From: Lacisediminihabitans profunda
GTDB lineage: Bacteria; Actinomycetota; Actinomycetes; Actinomycetales; Microbacteriaceae
Direction: 5' to 3'
Assembly: GCF_008040105.1 (NCBI RefSeq)
Contig: NZ_VRMG01000002.1
Coordinates: 61,685 to 125,684 of the forward strand
DNA: 64,000 nt
Positions 55,232 through 63,869 of this stretch are shown in pieces. The position numbers and the translations under genes are program-made. Position 1 is the first letter of the stretch. Each line of letters opens with the position of its first letter. The notes beneath the pieces were generated by a model. The model did not search any database and was not told where the DNA came from. It was given only the letters and a program-made list of their open reading frames with translations.

Positions 55232-55519
55232 TCAGCGACCGAACAGCCGGGCGTTGGAACTCTCGGCCTCCGCGTACTGTTGCCCCGCCTGCCCGAGCGC
55301 GTGGCTGAGCGCGGCGAGGCTCTCCTCGATGCGCTGCTGGGTCGACTTCCACTCGGTCACGGCCGACTGGAAGGCCATCGCCGCCTGCCCCGACCACGAC
55401 CCCTGCAGGTTGGTGAGCTGGCTGTGCAGGCCGTTCACCTCGGCCTGGATGTGGGCGATGCTGTTGCGAACGGTCGCCGTCGCGCCGATCACGGCCTCGC
55501 TGTCTACCTGGTAGCGCAC
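55232..55519 (-). CDS. WXG100/ESAT-6-like secreted protein
   Basis: This 95-residue helical-hairpin protein has the WXG motif as LQGSWSGQAAMAF (about residue 44). A C-terminal YAEAESS segment fits the YxxxD/E type-VII secretion signal. The GTG start has GGGAGG 6 nt upstream. No secretion ATPase or partner is adjacent, so secretion would depend on machinery elsewhere. It is convergent with groEL. Confidence 0.88.
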   Translation of the reverse strand: MRYQVDSEAVIGATATVRNSIAHIQAEVNGLHSQLTNLQGSWSGQAAMAFQSAVTEWKSTQQRIEESLAALSHALGQAGQQYAEAESSNARLFGR

Positions 55520-55598
55520 GTGGTGCCTCCCGATCTCGATTGCCGGGCTCCTCCCGGTCGATCGAACGGTACGGGGTCGGGCAGCGCGGTGGTCGCGC

Positions 55599-57257
55599 TT
55601 ACGAGGCTGAGGGGGCTGCCGGGGCCGAGTAGTCGTCGGGGAGGAGGGGAAGGATGATGCGGAACGTGGCGCCGCCACCCGGAGTCTCGAGCACGAGCAC
55701 CTTGCCCTTGTGCGAGGCGATGATGCCGGACACGATGGCGAGCCCCAGGCCGCTGCCGCCGGTCTCGCGGGTGCGCGACGTGTCCGCGCGCCAGAACCGC
55801 TGGAAGATCTTTTCGCGGATCTGCGGCGGGATGCCCTCGCCGTGGTCCACGACGTCGAGGATGCCCACCCGCTGTTGCGGGTCGACGTGAACCACGATCT
55901 CGAGGGGGCTGCCGGCCGGGGTGAAGCGCATGGCGTTGCCGATGAGGTTGGTCACCACCTGGCGGATCTTGTTCTCCTCGGCGAGCACGACGGCCGGGGC
56001 GGAGCGCACGGTTGCCTGGTGCACCTCGGTGGGGGTGGCCGCGCGCTGGGTGCCCGCCCGGCCGGGGCGTCGGCGAAGACGCGCGAGCTGGGCCCCGGCG
56101 AAGGCGATGGGGCCCGTCGCTCCGATGGGTCCCGTCGCGCCGACCGGCACGCCCGCCTTCTGCTCCTCCTCGCGCTCCACCTCGGCAGGCGGTGCGTCGG
56201 AGACGATCACTGTCACCTCGCGGTCGGGAGCCGAGGCCATCGCATCGAGGGCCGCGTCGTGCGCGATCGGGACGAGGTCCACCGGCCCGAGCTTGAGCGG
56301 CTTGGCCTCGTCGATCCTGGCCAGCTCGAGTAGGTCTTCGACGAGGCCACCCATGCGGATCGCCTCTTTCTCGATGCGCTCCATCGCCTGGGCGACATCC
56401 TCCGGCTTCTGCAGGGCACCCATGCGGTACAGCTCGGCGTAGCCGCGCACCGAGACGAGGGGGGTGCGCAGCTCGTGGCTGGCGTCGCCGACGAAACGGC
56501 GCATCTGGTCGATCGTGCGCGCGCGGTCGGCGAAGGCACGGTCGATGCGGCTGAGCATGGTGTTGAGCGAACGGTTGAGCCGACCCACCTCGGTGTTGGG
56601 GGTGGCGCCTGGGAGCCGTTGGCTGAAGTCGCCGTCGGCGATCGCCGCGGCGGTCGCCTCCACCTCGCGCAGGGGCGCGAAGGTGGAGGTGACGAGCAGT
56701 CGGGTGAGCGCGGCGCTCAGCACGATCACGGAGATCGCGAAGCCGAGGAAGATGGCGAGGAACCGCCCGATGATGTCGTTGTTGTTGTCGAGGCTCTGGC
56801 CCACGATCAGGGTGAGGAACGCCCCGGTCTTGGGCACGTTCACCGGGATCGCCACGAGCCGCCACTGGCTCGTGTGATCGGAATCCCAGACCGTGAAGGG
56901 GGCGCCGGCCATGCGCACCACTCTGCTGAGCGAGAGGTCGCCCACGTTGGGCTTGTCGTCGGAGGTCTTCTTGTTGCTGCAGAGGAACTCGCCGTCAGGG
57001 CCGAGCACCGCGAAGTAGTAGTTGTTGGGGCCGGCCGTCTGCTCGCAGGTTGATGAGCCGGTTCCGGAGATCGACGTCACGCTCTGGGCCGAGGTGACGA
57101 TGCGCTTGTCCACGTCGTCGAGCAGGTAGTTGCGCAGCACCGTCATCGTGCCCACCCCGGCGACGAGAAGCCCGAGGGTCACGAGCAACACGGTCACACC
57201 CGTGATCTTGGTGCGGAGGGAGACGGAGCTCCACCAGCCGGTGACTTGATCCTGCAT
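55599..57257 (-). CDS. Sensor histidine kinase (PhoR/TcrY-like) with an internal insertion
   Basis: This 552-residue kinase has two membrane helices (about residues 18-38 and 165-187) around an extracytoplasmic sensor. A HAMP domain, HisKA with His261 in DASHELRTPL, and HATPase (NLIGNAMRF, DHGEGIPP, GSGLGLAIV) follow. About 60 residues (about 355-418) are inserted before the N-box, including a collagen-like GATGPIGATGP stretch and an Arg-rich segment. It follows its response regulator by 46 bp. Confidence 0.9.
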   Translation of the reverse strand: MQDQVTGWWSSVSLRTKITGVTVLLVTLGLLVAGVGTMTVLRNYLLDDVDKRIVTSAQSVTSISGTGSSTCEQTAGPNNYYFAVLGPDGEFLCSNKKTSDDKPNVGDLSLSRVVRMAGAPFTVWDSDHTSQWRLVAIPVNVPKTGAFLTLIVGQSLDNNNDIIGRFLAIFLGFAISVIVLSAALTRLLVTSTFAPLREVEATAAAIADGDFSQRLPGATPNTEVGRLNRSLNTMLSRIDRAFADRARTIDQMRRFVGDASHELRTPLVSVRGYAELYRMGALQKPEDVAQAMERIEKEAIRMGGLVEDLLELARIDEAKPLKLGPVDLVPIAHDAALDAMASAPDREVTVIVSDAPPAEVEREEEQKAGVPVGATGPIGATGPIAFAGAQLARLRRRPGRAGTQRAATPTEVHQATVRSAPAVVLAEENKIRQVVTNLIGNAMRFTPAGSPLEIVVHVDPQQRVGILDVVDHGEGIPPQIREKIFQRFWRADTSRTRETGGSGLGLAIVSGIIASHKGKVLVLETPGGGATFRIILPLLPDDYSAPAAPSAS

Positions 57258-57303
57258 CAGAAGGCTAGGTTACGGCCAGAAACTGGCCGCGCCCTGTACC
57301 CCG

Positions 57304-57996
57304 TCAGACTCTGGCTGCCTTGAGCATGTATCCGAAGCCGCGCTTGGTCTGGATTACCGGCTCCTCCGAGTACTGGTCGAGCTTGCGGCGCAGGTAGGAG
57401 ATGTAGCTCTCCACGATGCCGGCGTCGCCGTTGAAGTCGTACTCCCAGACGTGGTCGAGAATCTGCGCCTTGGAGAGCACGCGGTTGGGATTGAGCATGA
57501 GGTAGCGCAGGAGTTTGAACTCGGTGGGGCTCAACTCGATCTGCTCGCTGCCGATCGTCACCTCGTGCGTGTCCTGGTCCATGGTGAGCTCACCGGCGCG
57601 GATCACGGCATCCTCTTCGTCGGCCATCGTGCGCCGCAGAATCGCCTTGATGCGTGCCACGATCTCGTCGAGGCTGAAGGGCTTGGTGACGTAGTCGTCG
57701 CCGCCGACGGTGAGGCCGGTGATCTTGTCCTCGGTGTCGTCCTTTGCCGTGAGGAACAGGATGGGGGAGGTGTAGCCGCTCGATCGGAGCCGCTTCGTCA
57801 CTCCGAACCCGTTCATGTCCGGCAGCATGACGTCGAGGATGATCAGGTCGGGCTCCTCCTCCAGCACGGCGGAGATGGCTTGCGCGCCATTGCCGACCGC
57901 GCGCACCGCGAAGCCGGCGAATCGCAGGCTCGTGGTGAGAAGGTCGCGGATGTTGGGTTCGTCATCGACAATGAGAATTTTCGGGCCGTCGCTCAT
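57304..57996 (-). CDS. OmpR-family response regulator (PhoP/TcrX-like)
   Basis: This 230-residue regulator has a receiver domain with Asp in DLIILDVMLPD and the Lys in DDYVTKPFS. The winged helix (SPTEFKLLRYLMLNPNRVLSK, VESYISYLRRKLD) is closest in appearance to mycobacterial PhoP. It forms a two-component system with the next gene. The signal is unknown. Confidence 0.92.
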   Translation of the reverse strand: MSDGPKILIVDDEPNIRDLLTTSLRFAGFAVRAVGNGAQAISAVLEEEPDLIILDVMLPDMNGFGVTKRLRSSGYTSPILFLTAKDDTEDKITGLTVGGDDYVTKPFSLDEIVARIKAILRRTMADEEDAVIRAGELTMDQDTHEVTIGSEQIELSPTEFKLLRYLMLNPNRVLSKAQILDHVWEYDFNGDAGIVESYISYLRRKLDQYSEEPVIQTKRGFGYMLKAARV

Positions 57997-58056
57997 GGCA
58001 CCAGTATCTGCGCATTGGCTGGGTGAACCCTGAGTGTTTTTAGCGGGGTTTCTTTA

Positions 58057-58731
58057 CTAGGATTTCGCCCGGCCGCGGGCCGCGATGTGCACGCAGCACC
58101 GGCCATCGGCCGGGGAGAAGCGGATGTCGTGCTCGACGTCGCCGACGCCCTCCGCGACGCCCTTGAGCAGTCCCAGGTTCGCGTGGCAGATCACCTCGGT
58201 GTGGCTCGTGGCCAGTTGGTGGAACGGGCAGTTGATCAGCAGCATTCCCCCGGCGCCATCGTCGGTCGGCTCGTAGCCGGTGTCGTCGAGCGCTGCCTCG
58301 AGTGATCCGGCCCGGAGGCCGAGTTCGCGTCCCGCCTCGACCGCCACGCGGGTGAGCGCCTCTCGCACCGGCTCGCCGCTGCGGTCCGCCTGGTCGATCG
58401 CTGCCGCCAACAGTTCGCCGGCGAGTTCGTAGTCCCGGTCGGGCACCGAGGCGCTCAGCTCAGCGGAGACCGGGTGATACAGCTTCGACGGTCGGCCGGA
58501 TCCCGGCCCGGTCTTGCCTCCCACCCGTTTGAACTCCACCGCGAGGGCTCCCTCCTCCACCAGGCGATCGAGGTGAAAGGCGGCAGTGCTGCGAGGCATG
58601 CCGGCGGCGGCGGCGGCGTCATCGCGGCTGACCGGCGCGTCACTGCGCCGGACGAAGTCGAAGAGGGCTCGCCGCGGGGGGTCGCTCACCGCGGCAAGGG
58701 CGGAGAGCCGGGCCGTCATCCGTTCGTTCAC
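58057..58731 (-). CDS. SufR-like winged-helix regulator with cysteine cluster
   Basis: This 224-residue regulator has a DeoR/ArsR-type HTH (DPPRRALFDFVRRSDAPVSRD, RSTAAFHLDRLVEEG). The C-terminal domain has cysteines in LLINCPFHQLATSHTEVICH and DGRCCVHI, the layout seen in SufR-type Fe-S or metal-binding regulators. It diverges from a four-gene operon (DoxX, FAD reductase, FolP2-like, RibD-like). It probably senses redox or iron-sulfur status. Confidence 0.85.
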   Translation of the reverse strand: MNERMTARLSALAAVSDPPRRALFDFVRRSDAPVSRDDAAAAAGMPRSTAAFHLDRLVEEGALAVEFKRVGGKTGPGSGRPSKLYHPVSAELSASVPDRDYELAGELLAAAIDQADRSGEPVREALTRVAVEAGRELGLRAGSLEAALDDTGYEPTDDGAGGMLLINCPFHQLATSHTEVICHANLGLLKGVAEGVGDVEHDIRFSPADGRCCVHIAARGRAKS

Positions 58732-58755
58732 GTTCCCACCCTAACTCTAAAAAGA

Positions 58756-58791
58756 AAGATCTTGACAAAAGAATCGAGAGGCTTCTAAAGT
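58756..58791 (+). promoter_or_regulatory. Promoter of the DoxX operon with embedded palindrome
   Basis: TTGACA (58762-58767) and TAAAGT (58786-58791) are 18 bp apart. The palindrome AAGATCTT (58756-58763) overlaps the -35. The region is AT-rich and lies between the regulator and doxX, so it is a good candidate site for repression by the SufR-like protein. Confidence 0.75.
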
Positions 58792-58820
58792 CAGGAAAAG
58801 ACGTTTTGGAAGGAACGATC

Positions 58821-59255
58821 ATGATCAACTCAATGCCGAGTGTCACCGTCGCCGAGCGCGGTCGGCTGCGCCGGAATCCGCAATGGCAGGCGTTCGTCCT
58901 GCTGCGCACCGCCTTCACCGTGGCGCCGATAGTGTTCGGGCTCGACAAGTTCTTCAACCTGCTGACGAACTGGCCGCGATACCTGGCGCCCATCGTCACC
59001 GATGTGTTGCCGCTCACCGCCCAGCAGTTCATGTACGCGGTGGGGGTGGTCGAGATCGTCGCCGGGCTCGCCGTCCTGTTCGCGCCGCGAGTCGGATCGC
59101 TGATCGTCGCAGCCTGGCTTCTGGGCATCATCGTGAACCTCCTGCTCGTTCCCGGCTTTTTCGACGTGGCCCTCAGAGACTTCGGGCTATTGCTCGCCGC
59201 TCTCGCGCTAAATCGATTGGCCGTCTCCCGCGCCGCGGCGGCACATCCGGAATAA
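58821..59255 (+). CDS. DoxX-like four-helix membrane protein
   Basis: This 144-residue membrane protein has four helices of the DoxX type (LRTAFTVAPIVFGLDKFFNL, MYAVGVVEIVAGLAVLFAPR, AAWLLGIIVNLLLVPGF). GGAAGGAA lies just upstream of the ATG. DoxX proteins have been linked to redox or membrane stress. It starts an operon with a flavin reductase, under a strong promoter. Confidence 0.85.
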   Translation: MINSMPSVTVAERGRLRRNPQWQAFVLLRTAFTVAPIVFGLDKFFNLLTNWPRYLAPIVTDVLPLTAQQFMYAVGVVEIVAGLAVLFAPRVGSLIVAAWLLGIIVNLLLVPGFFDVALRDFGLLLAALALNRLAVSRAAAAHPE

Positions 59256-59300
59256 GGTCGAACTGAGCTGAACCGACCTGAACCGAATCGAGAGCCGGAC

Positions 59301-60530
59301 ATGACCAGTCAAGAGAACTTCATCATCGTCGGCGGCGGGCTGGCCGGGGCGTCGGCCGCCGAGGCTCTGCGCGCGGGGGGATTCGAGGGGCGCATCCGCC
59401 TCTTCGCCGGCGAACGACACCATCCGTACATCCGCCCGCCGCTCTCCAAGGACTACCTCAGTGGCAAGGACGCGATCGACACGGTCTTCGTGCATCCCCA
59501 CGACTGGTATGACGAGCATGGCGTGGAGGTCGGCACGGGCAGCGTCGTCGCCTCCCTCGACCCTGCCGCCCGCAACCTGACGCTTGCCGACGGCGAGCGG
59601 GTCGGCTACGACGCCCTGCTGCTCGCGACCGGATCCACGCCTCGACGCCTCTCGATCGCCGGGGCCGATCTCGACGGCGTGCACTACCTGCGCACGATCG
59701 ACGACTCGGAGGCCCTGCGCGCCGAGCTGAAGGACGGCGGGAAGCGGCTCGTGCTGATCGGCTCCGGCTGGATCGGCATGGAGGTGGCGGCGACCGCCCG
59801 CACCCTGGGAAACGACGTGACGATCCTGGAACGGGAGGCGATCCCGCTTTCGGCCGCGCTCGGCGACGAGCTGGGCACGATGTTCGCCGAATTGCACCTC
59901 GAGCACGGCGTCGTGCTGCGCCGGCGGGTGGTGGTGGACTCCATCGTCGGAGCGGGCGGCCGTGTCACCGCGGTCGTGCTCGCCGGCGGCGAGAGCATCG
60001 CCGCCGACCTCGTTCTGGTCGGGATCGGGGCGGTGCCGAACGTGGAACTGGCGACGGCCGCCGGCCTCGAGACCGACAACGGGGTGCTGACGGATGCGGC
60101 GCTCCGCACGAGCGACGAGCGCATCTTCGCCGCGGGAGACGTGGCCAACGCGTTCCACCCCGTGATCGGCCAGCGGCTGCGCAGCGAGCACTGGGCGAAC
60201 GCGCTCGGCAGCGGGGCCGCCGCGGGGCGGTCGATGCTCGGCCAGTCCGTGTCGTACGACGACATCCCCTACTTCTACACCGACCAGTTCGACCTCGGAA
60301 TGGAGTACTCCGGCTACGGGCCGCTCACGAAGGGAGCCACCGTCGTCTACCGCGGAGATCGGGCCAAGCGGGAGTTCATCGCCTTCTGGGTCGCCGACGG
60401 CAGGGTCGTGGCCGGCATGAACGTGAACGTCTGGGGCGTGAACGAGGCCGTGCAGGGGATAATCCGGCGCGCGAATGCGGTCGACCCGGCGAGGCTCGCC
60501 GACGAGTCGGTCGCGCTCGAGAGCCTCTAG
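59301..60530 (+). CDS. FAD-dependent pyridine nucleotide oxidoreductase
   Basis: This 409-residue flavoprotein has two Rossmann motifs, IIVGGGLAGASAAEAL (FAD) and VLIGSGWIGMEVAA (NAD(P)H). The ATG-type motif is RIFAAGDVANAF. A C-terminal reductase domain (FYTDQFDLGMEYSGYG) suggests the ferredoxin/rubredoxin reductase group. It lies 45 bp after DoxX and 1 bp before the FolP2-like gene. Its electron partner is unknown. Confidence 0.92.
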   Translation: MTSQENFIIVGGGLAGASAAEALRAGGFEGRIRLFAGERHHPYIRPPLSKDYLSGKDAIDTVFVHPHDWYDEHGVEVGTGSVVASLDPAARNLTLADGERVGYDALLLATGSTPRRLSIAGADLDGVHYLRTIDDSEALRAELKDGGKRLVLIGSGWIGMEVAATARTLGNDVTILEREAIPLSAALGDELGTMFAELHLEHGVVLRRRVVVDSIVGAGGRVTAVVLAGGESIAADLVLVGIGAVPNVELATAAGLETDNGVLTDAALRTSDERIFAAGDVANAFHPVIGQRLRSEHWANALGSGAAAGRSMLGQSVSYDDIPYFYTDQFDLGMEYSGYGPLTKGATVVYRGDRAKREFIAFWVADGRVVAGMNVNVWGVNEAVQGIIRRANAVDPARLADESVALESL

Positions 60531-60531
60531 C

Positions 60532-61392
60532 GTGCGGCGCACCCTCGGCACGCGCTCGTTCGACTTCGACCGGCAGGTCGCTGTCATGGGGATCGTCAAC
60601 CGCACCCCGGACTCGTTCTACGATCGGGGCGCGACCTTCGCCCTCGACCGCGCCGTGGAGGCGGCGCTCGCCGCGGCCTCCGATGGCGCGGACCTCGTGG
60701 ACATCGGCGGCGTGCCGTTCGGTCGGGGACCGGTGGTGACCCTGGAAGAGGAGATCGAGCGGGTCGTTCCCGTCGTGGCCGCCATCCGCTCGGCCTCGGA
60801 CGTGGTGATCTCGGTCGACACCTTCAACGCGGAGGTGGCGCGGCTCAGCATCCAGGCGGGCGCCGGCGTGATCAACGACACGAGCGGGCTGTACGACCCG
60901 CGGATGACCGGAGTGATCGCCGCTAGTGAGGCGACCCTCGTGCTCACCCACAGCCTCGCCCCGCCGCGCAGCGAGCCCCCGCGACCCGAGTACGGCGACG
61001 TGATCGCCGAGGTGATCGAGTTTCTTCGCGATCGGGTCGAACGCGCCGTGGAATCCGGCATTCCCCTCGAGAGGCTCATCATCGACCCGGGACACGACCT
61101 CAACAAGAACACCGTGCACTCCCTCGAGCTCACCCGGCGGCTCGAGGAGATCGTGGCGATCGGCCTGCCGACCCTCGTGGCCGTGTCGAACAAGGACTTC
61201 ATCGGCGAGACCCTGGACCGGGAGAAGGACGGTCGGCTCGAGGGCTCGATCGCCGCCGCGGTGATCTGCATCATGAAGGGGGCGAGGATCGTGCGCATGC
61301 ACAACGTGCCGGCAACCGTGGCGGCGGTGCGGATGACCGAGGCCGTGCTCGGGCTGCGCGAGCCGGCCTACCTGCGCCATAACATGGGCTGA
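60532..61392 (+). CDS. Dihydropteroate synthase-like protein (FolP2-type)
   Basis: This 286-residue TIM-barrel protein carries VMGIVNRTPDSFYDRGATF, where true DHPS enzymes usually have GILNVTPDSFSDGG. The rest (DLVDIGGVPFGRGP, INDTSGLYDPRM, IIDPGHDLNKNTVHS) follows the same fold. The IVNRTPDSFYD form matches mycobacterial FolP2, which is reported to lack DHPS activity. The GTG start is 1 bp after the flavoprotein. Its real substrate is unknown. Confidence 0.85.
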   Translation: MRRTLGTRSFDFDRQVAVMGIVNRTPDSFYDRGATFALDRAVEAALAAASDGADLVDIGGVPFGRGPVVTLEEEIERVVPVVAAIRSASDVVISVDTFNAEVARLSIQAGAGVINDTSGLYDPRMTGVIAASEATLVLTHSLAPPRSEPPRPEYGDVIAEVIEFLRDRVERAVESGIPLERLIIDPGHDLNKNTVHSLELTRRLEEIVAIGLPTLVAVSNKDFIGETLDREKDGRLEGSIAAAVICIMKGARIVRMHNVPATVAAVRMTEAVLGLREPAYLRHNMG

Positions 61393-61394
61393 CC

Positions 61395-62135
61395 ATGACT
61401 CGAATCGACAGGCTGCTGCCTCTGCCCGCCGCCGAGATGGGCGACGATGACCTCCTCGAGGCATTCGGGGCCACCCCGGAACGCTGGCTGCGCGTCAACT
61501 TCGTCTCTAGCGTCGATGGCGCGGCCACGGCCGGAGGGCTCTCCGGCGGCCTGTCGGGAGCCGCGGACAAGAGGGTGTTCGAACTGCTGCGGCGGCTGGC
61601 CGACGTGGTTCTCGTGGGGGCGGGAACCGTGCGCGCCGAGGGTTACGGGCCGATGCTGGTGAGCGCCGAGTCCGCCGCCTGGCGCACGGAACGGGGGCGG
61701 CCGGCGCATCCGGTCTTCGCGATCGTCTCCGGCGGCCTCGATCTGGACCCCGCCTCGACGATCTTCACGGCGGCGCCCGTGCGCCCGATCGTGCTGACGA
61801 CCGAGCGCTCCACCGCCGAGCAGCGGGCGCGCTTCGAGCCCGTCGCCGATGTGGTGGTGGCCGGAGAGCGAACGGTGGATGTCGTGGCGATGGTCTCCCA
61901 GCTGGCCGATCGGGGCCTCGGGAGGGTGCTGAACGAGGGCGGGCCGTCGCTGTTCGGGGCGCTGCTCGCGGCCGACCGGGTGGACGAACTGTGCCTCACC
62001 GTGAGTCCGCTGCTCGTGGCCGGCGACTCCGGCCGAATTGCGCGGGGGCCGCTCGACGCCGCTCGCGACCTCCGGCTCGCTCAGGTGCTGCACTCGGAGG
62101 GCGCGCTGCTGCTGCGGTACCTGCGCCAGCGCTGA
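61395..62135 (+). CDS. RibD_C-family reductase (pyrimidine reductase-like)
   Basis: This 246-residue reductase has RVNFVSSVDGAATAGGLSG, VVLVGAGTVRAEGYGPML and GRVLNEGGPSLFGALLAADR, as in actinobacterial stand-alone RibD-like proteins such as Rv2671. One such protein is reported to have dihydrofolate-reductase activity. The ATG is 2 bp after the FolP2-like stop. A pteridine or folate-type role for the pair is inference. Confidence 0.88.
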   Translation: MTRIDRLLPLPAAEMGDDDLLEAFGATPERWLRVNFVSSVDGAATAGGLSGGLSGAADKRVFELLRRLADVVLVGAGTVRAEGYGPMLVSAESAAWRTERGRPAHPVFAIVSGGLDLDPASTIFTAAPVRPIVLTTERSTAEQRARFEPVADVVVAGERTVDVVAMVSQLADRGLGRVLNEGGPSLFGALLAADRVDELCLTVSPLLVAGDSGRIARGPLDAARDLRLAQVLHSEGALLLRYLRQR

Positions 62136-62139
62136 GGCG

Positions 62140-63807
62140 TCAGGCGGCGAGGTTGTCGCTGTCCAGGATCGTGTAACTGTAACCCTGCTCGGCGAGGAAG
62201 CGCTGCCGGTTCTGGGCGAAATCCTGGTCGACGGTGTCGCGGGCCACGAGGGTGTAAAAGTTGGCCGGCAGGCCGGACTCCTTGGGGCGCAGCAGCCGGC
62301 CGAGGCGCTGGGCCTCCTCCTGCCGGGATCCGAACGATCCGGAGACCTGGATGGCGACAGTGGCCTCCGGCAGGTCCACCGAGAAGTTGGCGACCTTCGA
62401 CACCACGAGAATCTTCGTGACGCCGTCGCGGAACTCCTGGTACAGACGCTCGCGTTCCTCGATCGGGGTCGAGCCGGTGAGCTTGGGCGCACCCAGCGCC
62501 TCGGCGAGCATGTCGATCTGGTCGAGGTACTGGCCGATCACGAGAATGCGCTCGCCCTCGTGCTTCTTCACCAGCTCCTTCACCACCGAGAGCTTCGCGG
62601 GGGCGGTCGCCGCGAGCCGGTACCGCTCGTCGTCCGCGGAAGCCGCGTACTCGAGCCTCTCCTGCTGCGGCAGGTCGATCCGCACCTCGAAGCAGGAGGC
62701 GGGGGAGATGAAGCCTTGGGCCTCGATCTCCTTCCAGGGGGCATCGAATCGCTTGGGCCCGATCAGGCTGAAGACATCGCCCTCGCGGCCATCCTCGCGC
62801 ACCAGCGTGGCGGTGAGGCCCAGCCGACGGCGGGCCTGCAACTCGGCGGTGAGCTTGAAGACGGGCGCGGGAAGCAGGTGCACCTCGTCGTAGATCACGA
62901 GACCCCAGTCGAGGGCGTTCAGCAGCGCGAGATGGGCGTATTCGCCCTTCCGCTTGGCGGTGAGGATCTGGTACGTGGCGATCGTCACCGGCTTCACCTC
63001 CTTCACCTGGCCGGAGTACTCGCCGATCTCGTCCTCGGTGAGGCTTGTGCGCCGCAGCAGCTCGCTGCGCCACTGCCGGGCGGAGACGGTGTTGGTGACG
63101 AGGATGAGCGTGGTGGTCTTCACGGTTGCCATCGCCCCGGCGCCCACGAGGGTCTTGCCCGCCCCGCAGGGCAGCACGACGACACCGGAGCCTCCGTCGA
63201 CGAAGCTCGACACGGCCTGGTTCTGGTATTCGCGCAGCGACCACTCCCTCTCGTCGAGGGCGATCTCGTGCGGGGTGCCCGGCGTGTAGCCGGCGAGGTC
63301 CTCGGCCGGCCAGCCGAGCTTCACGAGTTCCTGCTTCACCTGTCCGCGCGCCCAGGCCTGGATCTCGTACCGGTCTATCGCCGGTCCGCGTCCCTTCTGG
63401 TCGTCCGGCAGGAACAGCAGAGGGGCGATCCGCTTGGCCCGCACGATCTCGCTCAGCACCGCGGCATCCGTCGACCGCAGGATGAGGGTGCCGGTGTCGT
63501 CGCGCTCGATCACGAGCCGGCCGTAGCGGCCCACCGTCTCGCCGATGTCCACGATCACGCTCTGCGGAATGTCGAACTTGGAGTACTTCTCGAGCGTCGC
63601 CAGCATGTTCTCGGCGGTGTGGCCGGCCGCGCGGGCGTTCCACAGGCCGAGTCGCGTGATGCGGTAGGTGTGGATGTGCTCGGGCGCGCGTTCGAGTTCG
63701 GCGAACACCGCGAGGTCGTGTCTGGCGTCCTCGGCGTCGGGGTGCGCGACCTCCAGGAGAACGGTTCGGTCGCTCTGCACGATCAGGGGACCCGCTGCCG
63801 TATTCAC
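62140..63807 (-). CDS. xpb: DNA repair helicase XPB (Ercc3-like)
   Basis: This 555-residue SF2 helicase has an N-terminal helicase-associated domain and motif I LPCGAGKTLVG. DEVH-type motif II is VIYDEVHLLP, motif III is GLTATLVRED and motif VI is QRLGRLLRPK. The VREDGRE stretch corresponds to the XPB RED motif. Bacterial XPB unwinds DNA in repair. It is convergent with the RibD-like gene. Confidence 0.95.
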   Translation of the reverse strand: MNTAAGPLIVQSDRTVLLEVAHPDAEDARHDLAVFAELERAPEHIHTYRITRLGLWNARAAGHTAENMLATLEKYSKFDIPQSVIVDIGETVGRYGRLVIERDDTGTLILRSTDAAVLSEIVRAKRIAPLLFLPDDQKGRGPAIDRYEIQAWARGQVKQELVKLGWPAEDLAGYTPGTPHEIALDEREWSLREYQNQAVSSFVDGGSGVVVLPCGAGKTLVGAGAMATVKTTTLILVTNTVSARQWRSELLRRTSLTEDEIGEYSGQVKEVKPVTIATYQILTAKRKGEYAHLALLNALDWGLVIYDEVHLLPAPVFKLTAELQARRRLGLTATLVREDGREGDVFSLIGPKRFDAPWKEIEAQGFISPASCFEVRIDLPQQERLEYAASADDERYRLAATAPAKLSVVKELVKKHEGERILVIGQYLDQIDMLAEALGAPKLTGSTPIEERERLYQEFRDGVTKILVVSKVANFSVDLPEATVAIQVSGSFGSRQEEAQRLGRLLRPKESGLPANFYTLVARDTVDQDFAQNRQRFLAEQGYSYTILDSDNLAA

Positions 63808-63869
63808 CCGACAAGCCTAGGTCACGGTGCTGGCAGTGCGGACGGCCCGGCTGAGCGCGACCGGCCGAT

